Below are positions 32,762 to 41,915 of a DNA stretch of 64,000 bases, one piece after another. Positions within the stretch are counted from its first letter, which is position 1. Each line of letters begins with the position of its first letter. Origin of the DNA: Streptomyces sp. NBC_01288 (GTDB lineage: Bacteria > Actinomycetota > Actinomycetes > Streptomycetales > Streptomycetaceae); contig NZ_CP108427.1 of the NCBI RefSeq assembly GCF_035982055.1, positions 558,001 to 622,000 of the forward strand. The letters are read 5' to 3'. The position numbers and the translations under genes were made by a program. The notes beneath the pieces are model-generated. The model was not told the origin of the DNA and did no database searches. It saw only the letters and a program-made list of their open reading frames with translations.

Positions 32762-33660
32762 CCATCACCACCACCCCCGTACGCCGGAGAGGAGGGAGCG
32801 GCCTCCTCATGGCCGCCCCAGCCCTGCTCCTCTTCGGTCTGTTCGGTTTCGTCCCCCTGGTCGGTGTGGCGGCGCTCAGCGTCGCCCGCTGGGACGGCCT
32901 GGGCTCCGTCAGCTGGGCGGGCGTCGCCAACTGGACGTCCGTCCTCACCGACAGCGCCACCTGGCAGTCGCTGTGGCTCACCGTCAAGGTGATGGTGGTC
33001 AGCTGGCTGGTGCAGACGCCGATCGCCCTGGCGCTCGGCCTGTTCCAGGCACCCAAGGGAAGGCTGCGCGCGCTGTTCGCCGTGCTGTTCTTCCTGCCGC
33101 TGCTGCTGTCCGCCGTGGCGATCGGCCTGACCTGGCAGGCGTTGCTCGACCCGTCCTTCGGCATCGGCGCCACCCCGGGTCTGCACTGGCTGGCGAAGCC
33201 GCTGCTCGGCTCGCCCGAACTCGCCCTGTACACCGTGATCTTCGTGATCGCCTGGCAGTTCGTGCCGTTCCACGCCCTGCTCTACCAAGCGGGGATACGA
33301 CAGATCCCGACCGCCCTGTACGAGGCCGCCGCGCTCGACGGCGCCGGGCCCGTGGCGCGCTTCCTGCACATCACGCTGCCGCAGCTGAAGTACACGTTCG
33401 TCACGTCGACGACGCTCATGCTGGTCGGCTCGCTCACCTACTTCGACCTGATCTTCGTCCTGTCGGGCGGCACCGGCGGGCCCGGCACCGCGACCCGCGT
33501 CCTTCCCCTCTCCATGTACATCACCGGTTTCCAGGCCCACGACATGGGTCGGGCCAGCGCGGTGGCCACCCTGCTCGTGGTCTTCGGCCTCGGTCTGTCG
33601 CTGCTGACCACCCGCCTGTCCGGCTTCACCCGGATGGACAGCCAGCAGGAGGGCATGTGA
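32758..33660 (+). CDS. Sugar ABC transporter permease, MalF type
   Basis: A 300-residue inner-membrane permease with six predicted helices. The cytoplasmic EAA loop reads YEAAALDGAGPVARFLHITLPQL, the contact site for the ATPase. GTG 32758 overlaps the binding-protein stop. Unlike many permeases it lacks an adjacent ATPase gene; streptomycete sugar importers of this family commonly share the multitask ATPase MsiK encoded elsewhere. Confidence 0.92.
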   Translation: MTITTTPVRRRGGSGLLMAAPALLLFGLFGFVPLVGVAALSVARWDGLGSVSWAGVANWTSVLTDSATWQSLWLTVKVMVVSWLVQTPIALALGLFQAPKGRLRALFAVLFFLPLLLSAVAIGLTWQALLDPSFGIGATPGLHWLAKPLLGSPELALYTVIFVIAWQFVPFHALLYQAGIRQIPTALYEAAALDGAGPVARFLHITLPQLKYTFVTSTTLMLVGSLTYFDLIFVLSGGTGGPGTATRVLPLSMYITGFQAHDMGRASAVATLLVVFGLGLSLLTTRLSGFTRMDSQQEGM

Positions 33661-34577
33661 GCACCACCGTGACCAAGACCCGCACCAGCACCGGGCGGGA
33701 GGCCGTCCCCACCCACCGGGCGGTGCCGCCCAAGCCCTCCCGGCGAAACCCCGTTCCCGGGTTCCTCCGCCGCACCCTCACCAGTGGCGCCACCCTCTTC
33801 TGGACGGCGATCGTCGTCGTCCCCATCTACTGGCTCGTCGTCACCAGCCTCCGCAGCCAGTCCGACTTCACCTCCGACAGCCCCCTCGCGCTGCCCAGCC
33901 ATCCGACGCTGGACAGCTACCGGACCGTCCTGGACGGCGACTTCACCACCTACCTGCTCAACAGCGTGATCGTCACCGCGGGCACGGTCGTCATCGCCGT
34001 CGCCGTCGCGCTGATGGCCGCGTTCTCGATCGTCCGCAACGCCGGCACCCGCTTCTCCCGCGTGTCGTTCCGCCTGTTCCTGCTCGGCCTGGCGATCCCG
34101 CTCCAAGCGGTGATCATCCCGGTCTACCTGCTGATCATCCGCATGCATCTCTACGACAGCCTGCTCGCGATCGTCCTGCCCTCGGCCGCGTTCGCGCTGC
34201 CGATCACCGTGATGATCCTGGTCAGTTTCCTGCGGGACGTGCCCCGTTCGCTGTTCGAGGCGATGATCGTCGACGGCGCCGGCGACTGGCGCATGCTCTG
34301 GTCGCTCGCGGCGCCACTGGCCCGCCCGGCACTGATGACGGTCGCGGTCTACGACGGCCTCCAGGTCTGGAACGGCTTCCTCTTCCCCCTCATCCTCACC
34401 CAGAGCGGCGACAAGGCCGTCCTGCCCCTGGCACTGACCCTGTTCCGTGGCCAGTTCGGCATCGACGTCCCGGCCACGATGGCCGCGGTGGTGCTCTCCA
34501 CCCTGCCGATGCTGGCCCTGTTCATCCTGGCCCGCCGTCAGCTCGTCGCCGGTCTCACCGCCGGTTTCTCCAAGTAG
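33657..34577 (+). CDS. Sugar ABC transporter permease, MalG type
   Basis: A 306-residue permease with six helices. The N-terminal cytoplasmic extension is Thr/Pro/Arg-rich (residues 1-40). The EAA loop reads FEAMIVDGAGDWRMLWSLAAPLA. The C-terminal VAGLTAGFSK is typical of MalG-like partners. GTG 33657 overlaps the preceding stop, so the transporter genes are translationally chained. A GC-rich hairpin (34609-34616 with 34622-34629) lies before the GH3 gene and could reduce read-through. Confidence 0.92.
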   Translation: MSTTVTKTRTSTGREAVPTHRAVPPKPSRRNPVPGFLRRTLTSGATLFWTAIVVVPIYWLVVTSLRSQSDFTSDSPLALPSHPTLDSYRTVLDGDFTTYLLNSVIVTAGTVVIAVAVALMAAFSIVRNAGTRFSRVSFRLFLLGLAIPLQAVIIPVYLLIIRMHLYDSLLAIVLPSAAFALPITVMILVSFLRDVPRSLFEAMIVDGAGDWRMLWSLAAPLARPALMTVAVYDGLQVWNGFLFPLILTQSGDKAVLPLALTLFRGQFGIDVPATMAAVVLSTLPMLALFILARRQLVAGLTAGFSK

Positions 34578-34608
34578 CCCCCACCACTGGGCAGTTCACC
34601 CGCACGTA

Positions 34609-34629
34609 GGCCGGGCCGTGCGCCCGGCC
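34609..34629 (+). other. Intra-operon hairpin between permease and GH3 genes
   Basis: GGCCGGGC pairs with GCCCGGCC around a CGTGC loop, 31 bases after the permease stop and 36 before the GH3 start. It may act as a processing or attenuation element. No U-tract follows. Confidence 0.4.
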
Positions 34630-34665
34630 CCGTCGGCGTGCCCGCGCAACACCGAGGAGTCGTGA

Positions 34666-37020
34666 ATGACGACCACCATGCCCGACCACGGCGGCCTCCC
34701 CCAGGAGGAGAGCGACCGCCCCTGGACCGACCCCGCCCTGCCCGTCGCCGACCGCGTCGAAGCACTGCTCGCCCGGCTCACCCTGCCGGAGAAGGTCGCG
34801 CAACTGAGCAGCACCTGGGAGGACATCGAGGCCGACGGCCCCGAAGTGGCTCCGGGCAGCAACCACTTCGGCCGCGTCGGCGACCTCGACGAGACCGCCC
34901 GGCACGGCCTGGGCCAGCTCACCCGCCCCTACGGCACCCTGCCCCGGCCCGCGTTGGAGCACGCCCGCCTGCTGGCCCGGCACCAGCAACAGGTCGTGGC
35001 GCAGAGCCGATTCGACATCCCGGCGATGGCCCACGACGAGTGCCTGACCGGCTTCACCGCCTACGGCGCCACCATCTACCCCACCTCGCTCGGCATGGCG
35101 GCCACCTTCGACCCCGCGCTGATCCGCAGGGTCGGCGAGGCCATCGGCTCCGACATGGCCGAGGCGGGAGTCCACCAGGGCCTCTCCCCCGTCGTCGACG
35201 TCATCCGTGACTACCGCTGGGGCCGCTGCGAGGAGACCTACGGCGAAGACCCGTACCTGGTGGGCGAGTTGGCCGAGGCGTATGTCACCGGGTTGCAGAG
35301 CGTCGGGGTGTACGCGACCCTCAAGCACTTCGCCGGGTACTCCGCCTCGATGGGCGGCCGCAACCACGCCCCTGTGCACGTGGGCCGCCGCGAACTCTTC
35401 GACGTGATCCTCCCGCCGTTCGAACGCCTCGTCGCGGCGGGTGTGCGGTCCGTCATGAACTCGTACGCCGACATCGACGGCGAGGCACCCGCCGCGAGCC
35501 GCTGGCTGCTGACCGAAGTCCTGCGCGACGCCTGGGGTTTCGAGGGAACCGTCGTCTCCGACTACTGGTCCCTGCCCTTCCTGGTCAACGCCCACCGGGT
35601 CGCGGCCGATCTGCCCGACGCGGGCGCGCTCGCGCTGCGCGCCGGGATGGACGTCGAGCTGCCCGACCAGCGCGGCTTCGGCAACGCCCTCGTGCAGGCC
35701 GTCGAACAGGGCCTGGTGGACGAGGAGTTCGTGGACCGGGCGGTGCGTCGAGTGCTGCGCCAGAAGGTGGACCTCGGACTGCTCGACGCCGACTGGGACC
35801 CGCGCCCGCCCGCCCTGCGCGCCGGCGAACTGGACCTCGACAAGCCCGAGAGCCGTCAACTCGCCCACGCCGTGGCCCAGTCGAGCGCCGTTCTGCTGTC
35901 GAACGACGGTGCCCTGCCCCTCCCGGCCACCGGCCGCATCGCACTGATCGGCCCGTGCGCCGACGACGTACGCACCATGTTCGGCTGCTACAGCTTCCCC
36001 AACCACGTCCTCGCCGAACGCGACGACCTCGGCAACGGTGTCGAGGCAGTCTCCCTGCGCCACGTCCTGGCGGCCGAACTGCCGGGTGTGGAGTGGGAGT
36101 TCGCGCAGGGCTGCCCGATCCGCGAGGAGGACCGCTCCGGCATCGCGGCCGCGGTGGAGGCCTCCGTCGGGGCCGACCTCACCGTGCTGGTCGTCGGTGA
36201 CAAGGCCGGCATGTTCGGGATCGGCACCTCGGGCGAGGGCTGTGACGTCGAGGATCTGCGTCTGCCGGGCGTACAGGAGGAGCTCGTCGAGGCTGTGTTG
36301 GCGACCGGGCGGCCGGTCGTCCTGATCGTGAGCAGTGGCCGTCCGTACGCGGTGGGCCGGTTCGCGTCCACCGCCGCGGCCATGGTGCAGGTCTTCCTGC
36401 CGGGCGAGGAGGGCGGCCGTGCGGTGGCCCAACTGCTCGCCGGTCAGGCGAACTTCAGCGGCAAGCTCCCCGTGCAGATCCCGACCACGCCCGGCGGTCA
36501 GCCCTACACCTACCTCCACGCGCCGCTGGGCGACCGGCAGAGCTGGCTGTCCAACCTCGATCCGACACCGGCGTTCCCCTTCGGGCACGGCCTGTCGTAC
36601 ACGACCTTCGAGATCGACGGGCTCGGCGCGGACCGTGAACTGGTGCCGGTGGACGGCGAGTTCACGGTCAGCGCGCGGGTGCGGAACACGGGGGCGGTCG
36701 CGGGTGCCGAGACGGTCCAGCTGTACGCGATCGACCCGGTCGCCCAGGTGACCCGGCCGGTGCGGTCCCTGCTCGGCTTCGCCAAGGTGGCCCTCGAACC
36801 CGGTGAGCGGGCGACGGTCCGCTTCCATGTCCACACCGACCGGCTGGCCTTCACCGGTCTGGCCGGCACGCGCGTCGTCGAGCCCGGCGAGATCCTGCTG
36901 GAGGCGGGCTCCTCCAGCCTGGACACACCGGTGCGCGGTGCGATCCGACTCGTGGGTGAGGAGAGGGATGCGACGGTCCTGCGGCACCACGCGGTGCCGG
37001 TGAGCGTCGAGCGGGAGTAG
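34666..37020 (+). CDS. Glycoside hydrolase family 3 (beta-glucosidase/beta-xylosidase type)
   Basis: A 784-residue intracellular enzyme (no signal peptide). The GH3 N-terminal barrel includes MAHDECLTGFTAYGATIYPTS, SPVVDVIRDYRWGRCEETYGED and LKHFAGYSASMGGRNHAPV. The nucleophile is Asp299 in GTVVSDYWS. The C-terminal alpha/beta sandwich (VLVVGDKAGMFGIGTSGEG) and a fibronectin-III-like domain (FPFGHGLSYTTFEI onwards) complete the fold. It would cleave oligosaccharides imported by the upstream transporter. Same strand, 88 bases after the permease; a GAGGAG site precedes ATG 34666. Exact sugar (xyloside or glucoside) is unresolved; the BxlR-like operator favours xylo-oligosaccharides. Confidence 0.9.
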   Translation: MTTTMPDHGGLPQEESDRPWTDPALPVADRVEALLARLTLPEKVAQLSSTWEDIEADGPEVAPGSNHFGRVGDLDETARHGLGQLTRPYGTLPRPALEHARLLARHQQQVVAQSRFDIPAMAHDECLTGFTAYGATIYPTSLGMAATFDPALIRRVGEAIGSDMAEAGVHQGLSPVVDVIRDYRWGRCEETYGEDPYLVGELAEAYVTGLQSVGVYATLKHFAGYSASMGGRNHAPVHVGRRELFDVILPPFERLVAAGVRSVMNSYADIDGEAPAASRWLLTEVLRDAWGFEGTVVSDYWSLPFLVNAHRVAADLPDAGALALRAGMDVELPDQRGFGNALVQAVEQGLVDEEFVDRAVRRVLRQKVDLGLLDADWDPRPPALRAGELDLDKPESRQLAHAVAQSSAVLLSNDGALPLPATGRIALIGPCADDVRTMFGCYSFPNHVLAERDDLGNGVEAVSLRHVLAAELPGVEWEFAQGCPIREEDRSGIAAAVEASVGADLTVLVVGDKAGMFGIGTSGEGCDVEDLRLPGVQEELVEAVLATGRPVVLIVSSGRPYAVGRFASTAAAMVQVFLPGEEGGRAVAQLLAGQANFSGKLPVQIPTTPGGQPYTYLHAPLGDRQSWLSNLDPTPAFPFGHGLSYTTFEIDGLGADRELVPVDGEFTVSARVRNTGAVAGAETVQLYAIDPVAQVTRPVRSLLGFAKVALEPGERATVRFHVHTDRLAFTGLAGTRVVEPGEILLEAGSSSLDTPVRGAIRLVGEERDATVLRHHAVPVSVERE

Positions 37021-37036
37021 GCAGCGGGACACACAC

Positions 37037-37073
37037 GAAGCGGCGCCACCGTGTCCAACGGTGGCGCCGCTTC
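37037..37073. terminator. 16-bp perfect bidirectional terminator hairpin
   Basis: Bases 37037-37052 pair exactly with 37058-37073 around a GTCCA loop, midway between the convergent GH3 and sialidase-fold genes. It can serve both transcripts. Confidence 0.85.
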
Positions 37074-37083
37074 TGTCGTGTGC

Positions 37084-39273
37084 CTAGGCGCGGCTCCACT
37101 GCTGGGTCGCGTTGCCCAGCCCGGTCCACAGCTCGACCTTCGAGCCGTTGGCCGTCCCCCAGTTGGTCACGTCGATGACCAGGCCGTTGGAGCGGTTGAC
37201 GATGGTGCCGTCCACGCGGAAGGCCCACTTCTGGCTGTTCTTTCCGTTGCAGGCCCAGAGGATGAGCGTGGTGCCCGCGGTGGTGCCGTCGCCGTTCGCG
37301 GCCAAGCAGCTGCCGTTGACGCGGAGTTCGCCCGCGGCGGTCTGCGTGATGGTCTGGTAGGCGTTGCCCGAGCAGTCGTAGATCTGGACCTGGACGCCCG
37401 TCGCGCCGTTCGGGACGTCGAGGCAGCGGCTGGAGTTCGTGCCCTTCAGGGTGAAGGTGGAGGCGGTGGGGAGCGGGTCCTGGACCAACTGCCAGTCCTG
37501 GGAGCCGTCGGTGGTGGCCGCCGCCACGGTGACGGAGCCGCCCGCGGTCGAACCGGTCATGTAGAGGCTGGTGTTGAGGACCGAGCGGAGCTTGTAGTAG
37601 CCGCTGGTCGAGGACGCTACCTGGGTCCACTGTTTGTCGGTGGCTCCGTCGTCGACCCATTGGGCCAGCTGCTGCCCGGCGGTCGCGGTGCCGGTCCAGA
37701 TGGCGGCCGCGCGGCCTCCGGCCTTGTTGAGCAGCGTGACGTTGCTGCCCTTGGCGGTGAGGTGCCAGCGCTGGGTGGTGGCCGCGGTGTCCGCCGCGAG
37801 GACGAGGTCGGGGGTGTTCCCGGTGAGGTTCGCGTCCTGGGTCTTGCCGGACGCGGTGCTCAGCACCTGGCCGGTGAGCCGGTTGACGAGGCTGTAGTAG
37901 GCGCCGTCGGAGCGGCCGAGGTCGACCTCGGCGTACTTCACGGGGCCGACGCTGGTTCCGCTCCAGGATGCCTGGAGGACGAGAACGCGTCCTGTGCCGT
38001 CGACGTACTGGAGCATGCGGCTGTAGCCGGCCGCGATCGACGTCTTGTACTCCTTCCAGGTGCCGGTGCTGAGCCCGGACTCGTTGACCCAGACGTCTCC
38101 GCTGCCCGCCGCGTTGTAGACGATCCGGCCGTCCGGCATGGGGAGCAGGACGGGACTGCCGCCGGTGGAGAGGGTGGCCCCGCCGGAGGGCACGGGCAGT
38201 GAGGTGATGGCGGCGTCCGTGGCCGAGAAGAACTTCGTCGGGTCGTCGGATATCCGGTAGCGGACGTTGGTGCCGCCGCCCCAGTACTCGTACGTGAGAA
38301 GCCACTTGCCGTCGGTCGTCGGGGCGATGGTCGTCATGCCGGGCCGGCCGCCGCCGATCTCCGTCTTGCCGTTGCCCATGCTCACCGTGGAGCCGGGGAC
38401 GTCAACTACCGGTGAACTCCAGGCACTTGCACTGGTCCCGTCCCAGGTGCGGTGCAGGAGGACCTGGCCGCCCGAGTCCGTCGCCGTGGCGTTGTCCGGG
38501 TCGAGGGTCGGGGCGCCGGTGGTGGTGTTGTAGCCGGTGTAGTCGTCCTCGTCGGAGTAGTAGGCGATCAACGTGCCGTTGTGGGCGAGGAGATGGGGTT
38601 CCCAGACGGGGTCGACCTGCGCGTAGGTGTTGGCCGTGGAGACCCTGCCGACGCTGCCCGCGCTGCCGCCCTGCCAGCTACCGGCGGTGATGATGTTCTG
38701 GATGGACCAGGTCGCGCCGTCGTCCGTACTGGAGTACAGGGCGAGGGCGACGTCCTTGCGGTCGCCGTCACTGGTGGGCGTCCAGCTGGAGTTGGCGGCC
38801 TTCTGCTCCTGGTAGTAGTAGTCGTCGCCCGAGACGATGCTCGCCAGCAGCAGGGTGCCGGCGGTCAGGCTGCCGACGTTCTGCGGGAGGACGTAGAGAT
38901 ACGGGTTGGTCCAATTGCTCGTGTATTTCGCGTACTTGGAGTCGCTGGAGAGATAGGCGGGGGCTTTGACGTCGGACAGTTTCGCCCAGGTCGTGCCGGA
39001 GTCGTCGCTCTTGTACACGGGCAGGGTCTGGCCGACCGGAGCGGTCTGGTCGTTCTCGAAGGTGGCCACTATCCGGCCGTCCGCCAGCTGGGCCGACTTC
39101 GGGTAGAGAACACACGGGCTCTTGTTGCACGCGGCGGTGTTGGTCGCCGTATACAGATTCGCGGCACTCGGCTGATAGGCCGACGCGGTCGTCGTGGAGG
39201 CGATGGCGAATGCCACGCCCATGCCGAAGGCGGTCGCCGCAGCGAAAGCCTTTCGCGCCCAAGATCTGGTCAA
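37084..39273 (-). CDS. Secreted sialidase-fold (BNR) protein with ricin-lectin domains
   Basis: A ~729-residue exoenzyme. The N-terminal signal peptide ends near TTTASAYQ. Residues about 40-400 form a six-blade sialidase-type propeller with Asp boxes (KSDDSGTTW, SSTDDGATW) and VDPVWEPHLLAHNGTLIAYYSDE. Two lectin-like regions follow; the last is a clear ricin-B trefoil (NSSRCLDVPNGATG, NSQKWAF, TQQWSRA). Exo-arabinanases (GH93) and sialidases share this fold; which applies is unclear. TTG 39273 is chosen because AAAGGA lies 6 bases upstream and it opens the signal peptide; GTG 39288, five codons earlier, is the alternative. Flanked by two LacI-type palindromes. Confidence 0.8.
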   Translation of the reverse strand: MTRSWARKAFAAATAFGMGVAFAIASTTTASAYQPSAANLYTATNTAACNKSPCVLYPKSAQLADGRIVATFENDQTAPVGQTLPVYKSDDSGTTWAKLSDVKAPAYLSSDSKYAKYTSNWTNPYLYVLPQNVGSLTAGTLLLASIVSGDDYYYQEQKAANSSWTPTSDGDRKDVALALYSSTDDGATWSIQNIITAGSWQGGSAGSVGRVSTANTYAQVDPVWEPHLLAHNGTLIAYYSDEDDYTGYNTTTGAPTLDPDNATATDSGGQVLLHRTWDGTSASAWSSPVVDVPGSTVSMGNGKTEIGGGRPGMTTIAPTTDGKWLLTYEYWGGGTNVRYRISDDPTKFFSATDAAITSLPVPSGGATLSTGGSPVLLPMPDGRIVYNAAGSGDVWVNESGLSTGTWKEYKTSIAAGYSRMLQYVDGTGRVLVLQASWSGTSVGPVKYAEVDLGRSDGAYYSLVNRLTGQVLSTASGKTQDANLTGNTPDLVLAADTAATTQRWHLTAKGSNVTLLNKAGGRAAAIWTGTATAGQQLAQWVDDGATDKQWTQVASSTSGYYKLRSVLNTSLYMTGSTAGGSVTVAAATTDGSQDWQLVQDPLPTASTFTLKGTNSSRCLDVPNGATGVQVQIYDCSGNAYQTITQTAAGELRVNGSCLAANGDGTTAGTTLILWACNGKNSQKWAFRVDGTIVNRSNGLVIDVTNWGTANGSKVELWTGLGNATQQWSRA
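39242..39256. promoter_or_regulatory. LacI-type operator C, inside the sialidase-fold gene start
   Basis: GCGAAAG-C-CTTTCGC, a perfect 15-base palindrome with the operator A/B core. It lies within the first ~10 codons of the sialidase-fold gene, where it encodes part of the signal peptide, so it could act as a roadblock. Confidence 0.7.
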
Positions 39274-39413
39274 CGGCGTTCCTTTCACCGGGGGAAGGCG
39301 CGCACCACGTTCCAGGGGTGCCGGAGTTTCCGGAGGTCCCAGGGGGATGGAATGGGAGTGCGGAGCAGGAAGCCAGTATTCGGATGCGACACCGCAATGT
39401 CACCGGCACGTGT

Positions 39414-39426
39414 CGAAAGTGTTTCG
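39414..39426. promoter_or_regulatory. LacI-type operator D
   Basis: CGAAAGTGTTTCG, one mismatch from operator A. It lies about 140 bases upstream of the sialidase-fold gene and just after the lacI-family stop codon. Confidence 0.65.
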
Positions 39427-39438
39427 CAGGATTGCCAC

Positions 39439-40488
39439 TTACGCGGTATTGACGTGCTTGATCGGACGGCGCACGGAGGTCGAGGTCCGCAGGACGAGTT
39501 CCGTGGCCAACTCGATGCGCGGGGACACGGGCTGCCTGCCCTGGGCGAGTTCCAGGAGCACCCGGGTCGCCTCGCGCCCCAACTCCTCGAAGGGCTGACG
39601 TACGGCGCTCAGCGGCGGGCAGGCCATGGCCGCGACGAGAGTGTCGTCGAAGGACATGACCGCCAGGTCGTCCGGTACGGCGAGCCCCTGCTGGCGGGCC
39701 GCCTCCAGCACGCCGAGCGCCTGTGCGTCGCTGGCCGCGAAGACGGCCGTGGGCGGGTCGGCGGCGCGGAGGATCTGGCCGGCGGTGGCGAGGGCCTCGG
39801 CGTAGTCGAAGTCGGTCGAGCGGACGATCGCCGGATCGTAGGCGATCCCGGCCTCCTCCAGCGCGGCCCGGTAGCCGTGCACGCGCGCGGCCCCGGCCAG
39901 GGAGTGCGAGCGCCCCGCGACCATGCCGATCCGGGTGTGCCCGAGCCCCAGCAGGTGCTGTACGGCGTCGCGGGCGCCGCTCCAGTTGGTGACGCCGATG
40001 CTGGGGATGTCCTCGGAGGGCGCGCTGAGCGGGTCGATCAGCACCACCGGGAGCCGTTGCTCGACGATGCGGCGCTGGTCCTCCTCGGACAGCATCGAGA
40101 TGACGATGACAATCCCGGCCGCGCCGAGCGCCACGCACTGCTCCAGCCATCCGGAGATCGACCGTCGGCTCGTCGTCCCGGTGACCACGTCGATGCCGAG
40201 CGCGCCGGCCGCGTCCACGATGCCGCGGACCACCTCCAGCGTGTACGGCCCGGACAGGTCCCGGAAGACCGCGATGATCTGCCGGGGTGTCGCGGGATCG
40301 CGCTCCCACGGGCGTACGAAGCCGTGCCGGGCGAGGAGTTCCTCGACCCGCTCGCGCGTCCGCGCGCCGACGTCCCGGCGCCGGTGCACCACTTTGGACA
40401 CCGTGCTGAGCGAGACCCCCGCCTCCGTGGCGATGCTCGTCAGGAGGCCGTACTGCGCCTCCAGTTGCCCCTTGCCGCGACCTGTCAC
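39439..40488 (-). CDS. LacI-family transcriptional regulator of the sugar locus
   Basis: A ~349-residue LacI regulator. The N-terminal HTH reads LLTSIATEAGVSLSTVSKVVHRRRDVGARTRERV. A periplasmic-binding-protein-like effector domain follows (VVRGIVDAAGALGIDVVTG, GLGHTRIGMVAGRS, FAASDAQALGVLEAA, LAVMSFDD). GTG 40488 is preferred to ATG 40533 because a possible promoter (TTGCGG, 17 bases, TACGCG) abuts the latter; this is a soft choice. It is downstream of the sialidase-fold gene's promoter region. By position and shared palindromes it likely controls both that gene and the ABC-GH3 operon. Confidence 0.85.
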   Translation of the reverse strand: MTGRGKGQLEAQYGLLTSIATEAGVSLSTVSKVVHRRRDVGARTRERVEELLARHGFVRPWERDPATPRQIIAVFRDLSGPYTLEVVRGIVDAAGALGIDVVTGTTSRRSISGWLEQCVALGAAGIVIVISMLSEEDQRRIVEQRLPVVLIDPLSAPSEDIPSIGVTNWSGARDAVQHLLGLGHTRIGMVAGRSHSLAGAARVHGYRAALEEAGIAYDPAIVRSTDFDYAEALATAGQILRAADPPTAVFAASDAQALGVLEAARQQGLAVPDDLAVMSFDDTLVAAMACPPLSAVRQPFEELGREATRVLLELAQGRQPVSPRIELATELVLRTSTSVRRPIKHVNTA

Positions 40489-40915
40489 CCGATGTCCGTT
40501 CCGCTCGCCGAACACCGATGCGCCGGACCGCATCGCGTACCTGGCCAGTAACTTTGCCGCAACGTAACGGGACGCGGGGCACGGAGGCAAGACCGGTGCA
40601 CGCCCTCTCCCGCGGTTCGACGGGTGGGAGACGCGCGGCCCGACCAGGGCGTCCGGAGGGCCCGAGGCCCGACCGGCGGGCGAGCCGCGCCGCCGTCGCC
40701 GAAGCCGGTGGACCGGACAGCGACCACCGCACCGGCGCCGTGCCGGAACCGGTCGCGGGCGACACGGTGGTCGCGGGCGGCGCAGCTGTCCGGTTCGGCC
40801 GCCCAGTTCGGCCGCCCGGTTCGGGCGCAGATCCCGGCGGTCGACCACGTGATCGCCCTGCCCCGCGTGCTCGCGCACACCGGCTGATCCGTACCCACCT
40901 CTCGTCGCGCGGCCC
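40489..40915. other. Intergenic region without recognised gene
   Basis: 427 bases between the convergently placed lysR stop and the lacI start. Frames here are short or Arg/Pro-rich, and none carries a family motif. A CGGTTCGGCCGCCC-like short repeat occurs around 40790-40825. The part near 40540-40560 may contain the lacI promoter. Confidence 0.5.
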
Positions 40916-41800
40916 CTATCCCGCCCGGGCCGGGTCCGTCGTGCGATGCACGGTCTCGGCGATCCGCACGAAGGACCGGATCAGTGGCGTGGTGTCGTCG
41001 GCGCGCCAGGCGATGACGAGACCGCTCGGCGGCATGTCGGTCAACGGCACCACCGTCAGCCCCTCCGGCAGGGCGTGCCCGAGCGGCATCAGGCCCACGT
41101 TGCCGTTCCACAGCACGGACTGTAGGCACTCCCGAGCCGTCCGTACGACGGGCCCGTCACGGTGTAGGCCGTCGCCCGGCGAGCCCGTCCAGTACGCCTG
41201 CCAGACCGGGTCCGTGCCGTCCGGGAAGCGGAACCAGCGGCGCTCGGCGAGGTCGGCCAGGCGCAGGCCGTCGCGGTGGGCGAGCGGGTCGTCCGTACGG
41301 AGGACCACGCCGACCCGTTCCGAGCGCAGGGTGCGGGCGGTGATGCCGGTGTCGTCGAAGGGCGTCCTGGTCAGCGCCACGTCGACGAGTCCGGCCCGTA
41401 GCCCTGCCGTCGGATCGGTCAGGTCCGACTCACGGATGAGGATGCGGGCGGCGGGATGGTGCTTCCGGTAGGCGGCGGCGAGCCGCGTGCCGAACTGCTC
41501 CGCGCTGTCGGCGAGGGTGCCCACGGTCAGGGTGACCGGTCCGGCCAGCGCGGTCACGCGGGCCCGCACCCGGTCGGCTTGCGCCAGCAGGGCGCACGCC
41601 TCCTCGTGGAGCAGAACACCGGCCGGGGTGAGCGCCACCCCCGTGGGCGAGCGGAGCAGCAGGACACAGCCCAGCTCGGTCTCCAGCTGTTTGATCGCCC
41701 GGCTCAGCGGCGGCTGGGTCATCCGCAGGCGGGCGGCGGCCCGGCCGAAGTGGAGTTCCTCGGCGACCGCCACGAAGTAGCGCAGCGTGCGTAGCTCCAT
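40916..41800 (-). CDS. LysR-family transcriptional regulator
   Basis: A 294-residue LysR regulator. The winged HTH begins MELRTLRYFVAVAEELHFGRAA, with TQPPLSRAIKQLETELG, and is followed by a two-subdomain effector domain. ATG 41800 begins exactly at the conserved family start. It is divergent from the metallo-beta-lactamase-fold gene at 41916, and a T-N11-A palindrome at 41811-41827 lies next to its own start, the classic autoregulatory position. Confidence 0.92.
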   Translation of the reverse strand: MELRTLRYFVAVAEELHFGRAAARLRMTQPPLSRAIKQLETELGCVLLLRSPTGVALTPAGVLLHEEACALLAQADRVRARVTALAGPVTLTVGTLADSAEQFGTRLAAAYRKHHPAARILIRESDLTDPTAGLRAGLVDVALTRTPFDDTGITARTLRSERVGVVLRTDDPLAHRDGLRLADLAERRWFRFPDGTDPVWQAYWTGSPGDGLHRDGPVVRTARECLQSVLWNGNVGLMPLGHALPEGLTVVPLTDMPPSGLVIAWRADDTTPLIRSFVRIAETVHRTTDPARAG

Positions 41801-41810
41801 GACCGGCGAT

Positions 41811-41827
41811 GATACCGACCCGGTATC
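41811..41827. promoter_or_regulatory. LysR T-N11-A operator
   Basis: GATACC-GACCC-GGTATC has perfect 6-bp arms and contains T41813-N11-A41825. It lies 11 bases from the lysR start and about 90 from the divergent hydrolase gene. Confidence 0.75.
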
Positions 41828-41915
41828 GACCGTACAGGATCGGTCTTGGACACCGTCGAGGGTCCGGCGGTGGAGTGGTGGGCGGACGAGATCGCCGTAC
41901 TGCTGAGGAGTCGCC

